From assembly GCA_947278105.1 (NCBI GenBank), contig CAMYOR010000008.1, forward strand, positions 1 to 15,843: a DNA stretch of 15,843 bases, in the 5' to 3' direction. Position numbers and translations under genes: made by a program. Below are positions 7,001 to 13,000 of the stretch, in pieces. The notes below the pieces were generated by a model. The model was not told the origin of the DNA. It did not search any database and saw only the letters and a program-made list of their open reading frames with translations. The DNA comes from an uncultured Tissierellia bacterium (GTDB lineage: Bacteria; Bacillota; Clostridia; Tissierellales; Peptoniphilaceae). The stretch's first letter is position 1, and each line of letters begins with the position of its first letter.

Positions 7001-10000
7001 CTGGCCTACGACCTTGAAAACCCCAAAAACTACGGCTGGTTTGACGGCCTGGAAAGGAAGATTCTCCCCAACCTGGCAAGCCCCGGCCGCTATAAGGAAT
7101 CCCAGAGCGCAGCCGACCTTGCCAATGACTTTGGAGACCTTTTCCACATCAATGAAAACTACGCTACCAAGTCCATCCAGAACGGGGTCGTCGAGGATCC
7201 CATGGGAGAAAATATCGACCTGGACCTGGGCCCCAACGGGATCTTTAATGCCAATGACTATGAGCTGACCGCCTCGAAGGACGGCCTTCTGAACGGAGTG
7301 GAGGTCACCTATGATCCAGCCGCCCGTAAGATCCGCCTGACCGGCCTTAACCTCAAGAGCGGGGAGTGGGTCCGCCTCAATTACAAGTTCAGCCTGAACG
7401 ATGCGGCGCCCAATGACACCTTCTACCGGACCAACGGAAGGACCACCCTCCAGCCCAAGGGATACGAGCCGGTCAAAAGAGATTTCCCGATTCCTGCCGT
7501 CCGCAAGTACAATGCCTCCTTCAGCGTGATGGACCAGAGCCCCTATCCCTTCATCCTCCAAAAGATTGATGCAGAGCTGGATGACGGAGGCAATCCCATC
7601 CCCCTGGCAGGAGCTCATTTTGAACTGGAGAAAGAGGGGGCAAACGGAGAATATGCCCCAGTCGATGGGATGGGCGACCTGATCTCCCAAGACCGAGGCC
7701 TGATTCAGCTGAGCGGCCTTGGCCTAGGCAACTACCGGCTCAAGGAAACCCAGGCGCCGGCGGGTTATGAACTGCCCGATCCGCCCAGGTATTTTGAGTT
7801 TGAGATCGTCCAGAACCAGTACCACGAATATGTATTAAAGCCCCGCACCGGCAGCAACCAGATCGTCAACGATAAGGACTATCCCAAAGGAAAATTTGAA
7901 CTCAAGAAGGTCAAGGAAGACAATGCACTTTTAGCTGATGCGGAATTTACCCTCTATCGGATGGAAAACGGGCAGAAAGTCCCGGTACAGGTCAAAGTTA
8001 CCGATGGGGTCAGTAACCTTGTCTTTGACAAGCTCCGGCCCGGCACCTACCGGCTGGAGGAAACCAAAGCCCCCGGAAACTACACGAAAATTACCGGCTA
8101 TTGGGAGATTGTCGTCGATTACCAGGGCTTCACCCGGGTGACGCCCCACCTGTCCCCATCCCAGGGCGGCCGGAGACAAAGCCGGTCGGCACAGTCTCCT
8201 CCCGCTCCGAAAAAAACTCAGACCGGCCAGCCCTCTCTTGCCCTGACTAAGCCGGATGACCCGGCCCGGACCTTCCGCAAGGTCGGCGGGACCCGGGCGG
8301 ACCAGGTTCTGGGCAAGGACCCCGCCCCTCGCGCCGATTCTTCGGCCGCCGCAGATGAAGCGGCGAAAGCCGGATCGGCTGCCATGGCCTCCGGCCGCCT
8401 GGCCGCCATGGGAAAATCCCCGTCTCCTCCTCTTCGGTCCGTGGAACACGAGGGACAGTGGGTGCAAAGACCCTCTTATTCGTTGATTTCTACTGCCTAC
8501 GAGCAGGATCCGGCCCAGAAAATCTACCGGGTCACCTGCACCCTGACCAGCAAAGAGCATTCCATCCGTCCCCGCACGGACTTTATCTTCGTGGTGGAGC
8601 GGACGGAATATGCGAACCGGACAAATACCGGACAAAACGTATTCACACCTTTAATTAACGATTTTGTCCAAAAGCTTAAAGACGTGGGCCAGGTGGGCAA
8701 AGTGGGCCTTACCCAATATGGAGAATATTCGATGGGCAAAGTCGTACAGGCAGAAACGCCGATTGCCTCCATGGGACCGGCGAATTTCCCCAATGTTGCG
8801 GAAAGAGACCTAACGACCTATACGGTAAAATGGCTTAGGAATAACTTTGCTCCGGATAATGATAATGGAAAAAAAGTTAACCGGTGTATGAACTGGGGAC
8901 TTAGTTATGCCAAGGATATTATGGATACTAACGTTCCGGGAGGAACCCATGTGGTGATCTGCGCTCCCTATGATGCCTGGTCTTACCCGGACTTGGCCGG
9001 CGATCAGGCGAACCTTATCCGCCAAAAGGGCGGGACGGTCTACGCCTACACCGGAATTTATGAAGGTCGAACCTATGACGCCTATTTTCACACCTTGGGT
9101 GGGAGACATATCATCCAGGATCCCGCCACCCAGCTCTTCTACTACTCCTACAAGGATGGGCTCCCTCACACCCTCACAAATTACCTCCAGGGCGATCCCA
9201 CCTCTCAAAGCCCCTATAAGGCTGAAAAGCCCATGGGGACCCCCAAGGTTTCCGACTTCTGGAATGCGGTCTATTCGGACAGCGATTTTGAGACCTCTGT
9301 CAATAACGCTCCTTTGGAAGTGATCGTTCCCAAGGAATTTGAAGTGACCCAGTGGCCGGCAGGCTTTACCAAGGATTCTCTGCCCGATGGGACAACCAAG
9401 CTCACCGGCTCCATGACCGTCAATGCGAACCAGTCGGGGGACTTTATCTATGACGTTAAACTGAAAGACACCACCCCGGACCCCCTCCACGGGTCCCCGG
9501 TCTGGTCCTCCTTCAACCTCCAGGGCGCCGGCAACGACCAGCCAGTGCCCGCCTCCGATGCTCCCACCATTCAGGAAGACATGATGAGCCTGACGGTCAA
9601 AACCCAGATGTGGGATGGAGAAGAGACCTTCTCTCCCAATACCGATGTCACGGTTCCTAGTGTCCAGCTCTGGCGCCGCCTGGGCAATGGAGCCCTGGAG
9701 CCCTACGGCAGTTCCTTCAGCCTTGGACCCGGAGAGGAACATTCCGTCCAAGACCTTCCCCGGACCGGCCAGGATGCCCAGGGCCAAACCCAAGCCTATT
9801 CCTATACGGTGAAGGGGACGGTCGTGAACTATAACGTGACGACGGCCTCCAGCGAAGGCACGGGCCTTTTAACCGGCAACGGGACCCTGACCCTCCTCCT
9901 GCAGAAGAAGGGGATCAACTACCAGGTCAGGAAGATCTGGGGAAAGACCCCGAACCTGCCGGCGTCTTTGACCGTCCGCCTGTTAAGAAAGATCAAGGAC

Positions 10001-13000
10001 TCTTCAGATGACCCCGCCCCGACGGGAGCGGTTCTGACGCTGACCGCCCAGGACAACTGGACTGGCTACTTCGCGGACCTTCCCGAAGAAGACACTTCCG
10101 GCAACCCTTATGAGTACACCGTGACAGAAGATCCTCCCCAGCCCGATGACGTCTATTATCCGCCCCAGTACATCCCGGATCCGGACCATCGAGGAATGAC
10201 CATCAAAAGCGGGGAAGTGCCCCTGGTGACCGCCCATAACACCGAACCCTTCATCCTCTTTAACAAGCAGGATGGGTTAAGCCAGCCTCTGACCGGCGGC
10301 AAATTCGCCCTTTATAAAGTGGAAGGGGCCAGCGAGTTCTTTGTTAAGGAAATCCCCGCCAGTGACGGCCAGCTTCTCTTTAATCACCTGGTGCCGGGCG
10401 CCCCGGGCTCCGGAGCAAATCCTGAAACCCCAACGGTTTACAAGGTCTATGAAACCGAGGCCCCTGCCGGCTTTGTGGCGCCGGGATATGGGCCGGGCAA
10501 GGAAGTGGCCTCCTTTAAGATTCATGCCGATGGGTCGGTCTTTGACGTGGAGCCGAAAGGAAGGATCATCTTTAACAAGCACGTCCCCGTCCATGTCTAC
10601 CTTAAAAAGGTGGATAAGGCGGATAAGACGAACATCATCCCCCTGCCGGGAGCCGTATTTGACCTCTACCAGAGACGGATTTTAACCCTTCTTGAAAATC
10701 TTTCCCCGGACGCCAGCGGGACCGTCAACCTGGGCAAGTGGAATGCCGCACCCCTCACCTACAAAGGAAAATACAACCTGCGAGATACGAATGGCACCCT
10801 CGTTTCCACCTTTACCTCCAAGGACAATGGCTCGGGCGGGGTGGAGCTTTCCACCGTCGATGGCAGCCTCCTTCCCATCCGGGAAGATCCGGATGGAATT
10901 AAGGTACTAAACCTTCCTTCCGCCGGCCAGCCCTACCGGCTGGAAGTAGAGACGGAAGTGAAGGTACAGACTGGCCTGGTCTCCGCCTCTCCCGATGGGA
11001 GGCTGGACCTGGGAGAACTTACGCCGGGGACCTACTTCCTCGATGAAACCCAGCCGCCGGCAGGCTACAATAAGCCGCAGACCCGGACGGTCGTTCTGGT
11101 CAAGCCCGACGGCAAGGTCCAGGTCGACGGGGTCGATACGCCCGCGACCCTGGAACAGCCCTATGAATTGGCCAACTATAAGGTCAAAACCGGTATGGTC
11201 GGCGCTCTGAAGGTCTCCAGGAAGGAAGATGGGAGCGGGCAGACCACTTCAGTGGATGCCGTATCCGGCGCCACCTATGCGGTCTGGACTTCAACCCAGG
11301 ACTATGAGGCGACCGGAACTAATTTGGGAGAGGTCCACGATCCATCGAAATGGACCCCCATCACCGACCCCCACCGGTTCGTCCCCTTTGAAAAAAACAA
11401 CGACCCCAATACCCCGGAGAGCGTCTTCTATAAGCGCTATGGGTTCCTGACGAATATGGTGGATAAGGAAAAGGATGCGGCGGGAACACCCCGCCAGGTC
11501 TACTACCGGATTATGGAAGGCCGGGCCCCGATGGGCTATAACGGCAAGCTCAACGCCTCTTTCGTGGTCAAGATGACCGATTACGGCAAGCCCAACCTTG
11601 AGCCCGAATGGATCCGCGTCTATGGGGAAAACGGCGCCTTTATTGATACGATCTATGAACATGGCCATGATTTCAAGGATCCTGGGAGTCCCTATTATGG
11701 GAAATACCTTAAATATGACAGTAATGGAAATATTATCATTCCGGACGGAAGCATCCTGGGACTGACGGCGGATCTCGATGCCAAACCAGAAGCTGACGGC
11801 GCGGTCCTGATTCCCTCCCTCCTTGTCGATAACCAGCCCAATGAGCTCCGGCTGATCAAGTATGACAAGAAAAAAGCCGGGACAGATCCCAACGTCATCC
11901 CTGCCGATGCCCGGCTCGCGGGCGCCAAGTTTGCGGTCTACTACCGGGACGAGTTGGCCGGAATTCCCTTTACCAAGACGGTCACGAATGCTTCGGGCCA
12001 GACGACAACCGAGATTATTAAACTGAGCCCCATTGTCAAAAATCCGGAAAATCCCGATGCCTGGCTGGCGCCCTCCTACGGAACCGATATGACGGCCGCC
12101 GTACAGCCGGGGCAGAGCCTGGAAGAGATTCAGTATATTGCAAAAGCAAATGCCAGCGGAGAGGTCGTCTTTAAGCAGCTGCCCCAGCGCTATATTAAGT
12201 ACAAGACCGTTCCCCATACGAAGGATTGGCCCAATGTCCTTCCCGACTATAAATTGGAATCCGGGCCGGACCCGGACAATACCCGGCCCCATTACTACAT
12301 CGTCGAGCTAGAGGCCCCTGCCGGCTACCAGAAAATCAAGGAGCCGATCGGCCCCTTCCTGGCGACGGAAACCGGTTTTGTTCAGGCGAATCCTCCGGAA
12401 GGGCAGACGGCTCAGGCACAAAATGGGCAGATCATCCAGGCCCCCAGAAATTATGGGACGAGCGGGAATTCGGCTTATTCCTATGCCCTTGCCAACAACA
12501 AGTACACGGTTCGCTTCAAAAAGGTCTTCCGGGATTACAAAGAAAATTATGACACCTACCCCATGCCGGGTATCCTCTTTGCCCTTTATAAAAAGGATGC
12601 CAACGGGGTCTATAAACCGGTGACTTTTGACGGGGACACTCCAATCTACCATGACCTTCCGGCGGGGACGGAGCTTACGGAAGCCAATGCCGGCACCTAT
12701 GCGCTCACGGACAGGTCCGATTCGGAAGGAGACCTGGACTTCCAGATCCCGGTTGCGGGGGACTATGCGATCAAGGAAGTCAATCCCCCCGACCATTACC
12801 TGAAGTCAGAGTTTGCCTGGAAATTTACGGTCAATGAAAAAGGGGAGGCCATCGGAACCCCCCAGGGCCTGGTGAAGCTCCCGGGAAATGTGGAGGTTCA
12901 GGCCGACAGCTCCTGGTCCGATGGGCCTAATATGGCCGGCGGAATCAGCTCCATCGACTACGATGCAAAAAGAGTGACCTCTTATCTCTATATCAACCCC

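Noticed and set aside
6761..7690. Minus-strand open frame of about 309 codons
   Set aside because: It lies wholly opposite the vWFA and SpaA domains, which have clear motifs. Codon bias leaves the antisense frame free of stops. No recognisable protein is encoded.
7880..7888. YPK, resembling the pilin-motif lysine used in pilus polymerisation
   Set aside because: It sits in the short link between two SpaA domains without the upstream W/V pattern of a true pilin motif, and it fits an ordinary inter-domain joint.
9755..9769. LPRTG, which matches the sortase motif LPXTG
   Set aside because: It falls on the conserved LP of a Cna_B-like domain. It has no hydrophobic segment or basic tail after it, and thousands of residues follow.
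8810..9793. Minus-strand open frame of about 327 codons
   Set aside because: Antisense shadow of the second vWFA-like region. Its composition is unlike a normal protein, and the sense frame is continuous.
11291..12292. Minus-strand open frame of about 333 codons
   Set aside because: Antisense shadow of SpaA domains. No family features or start signal.
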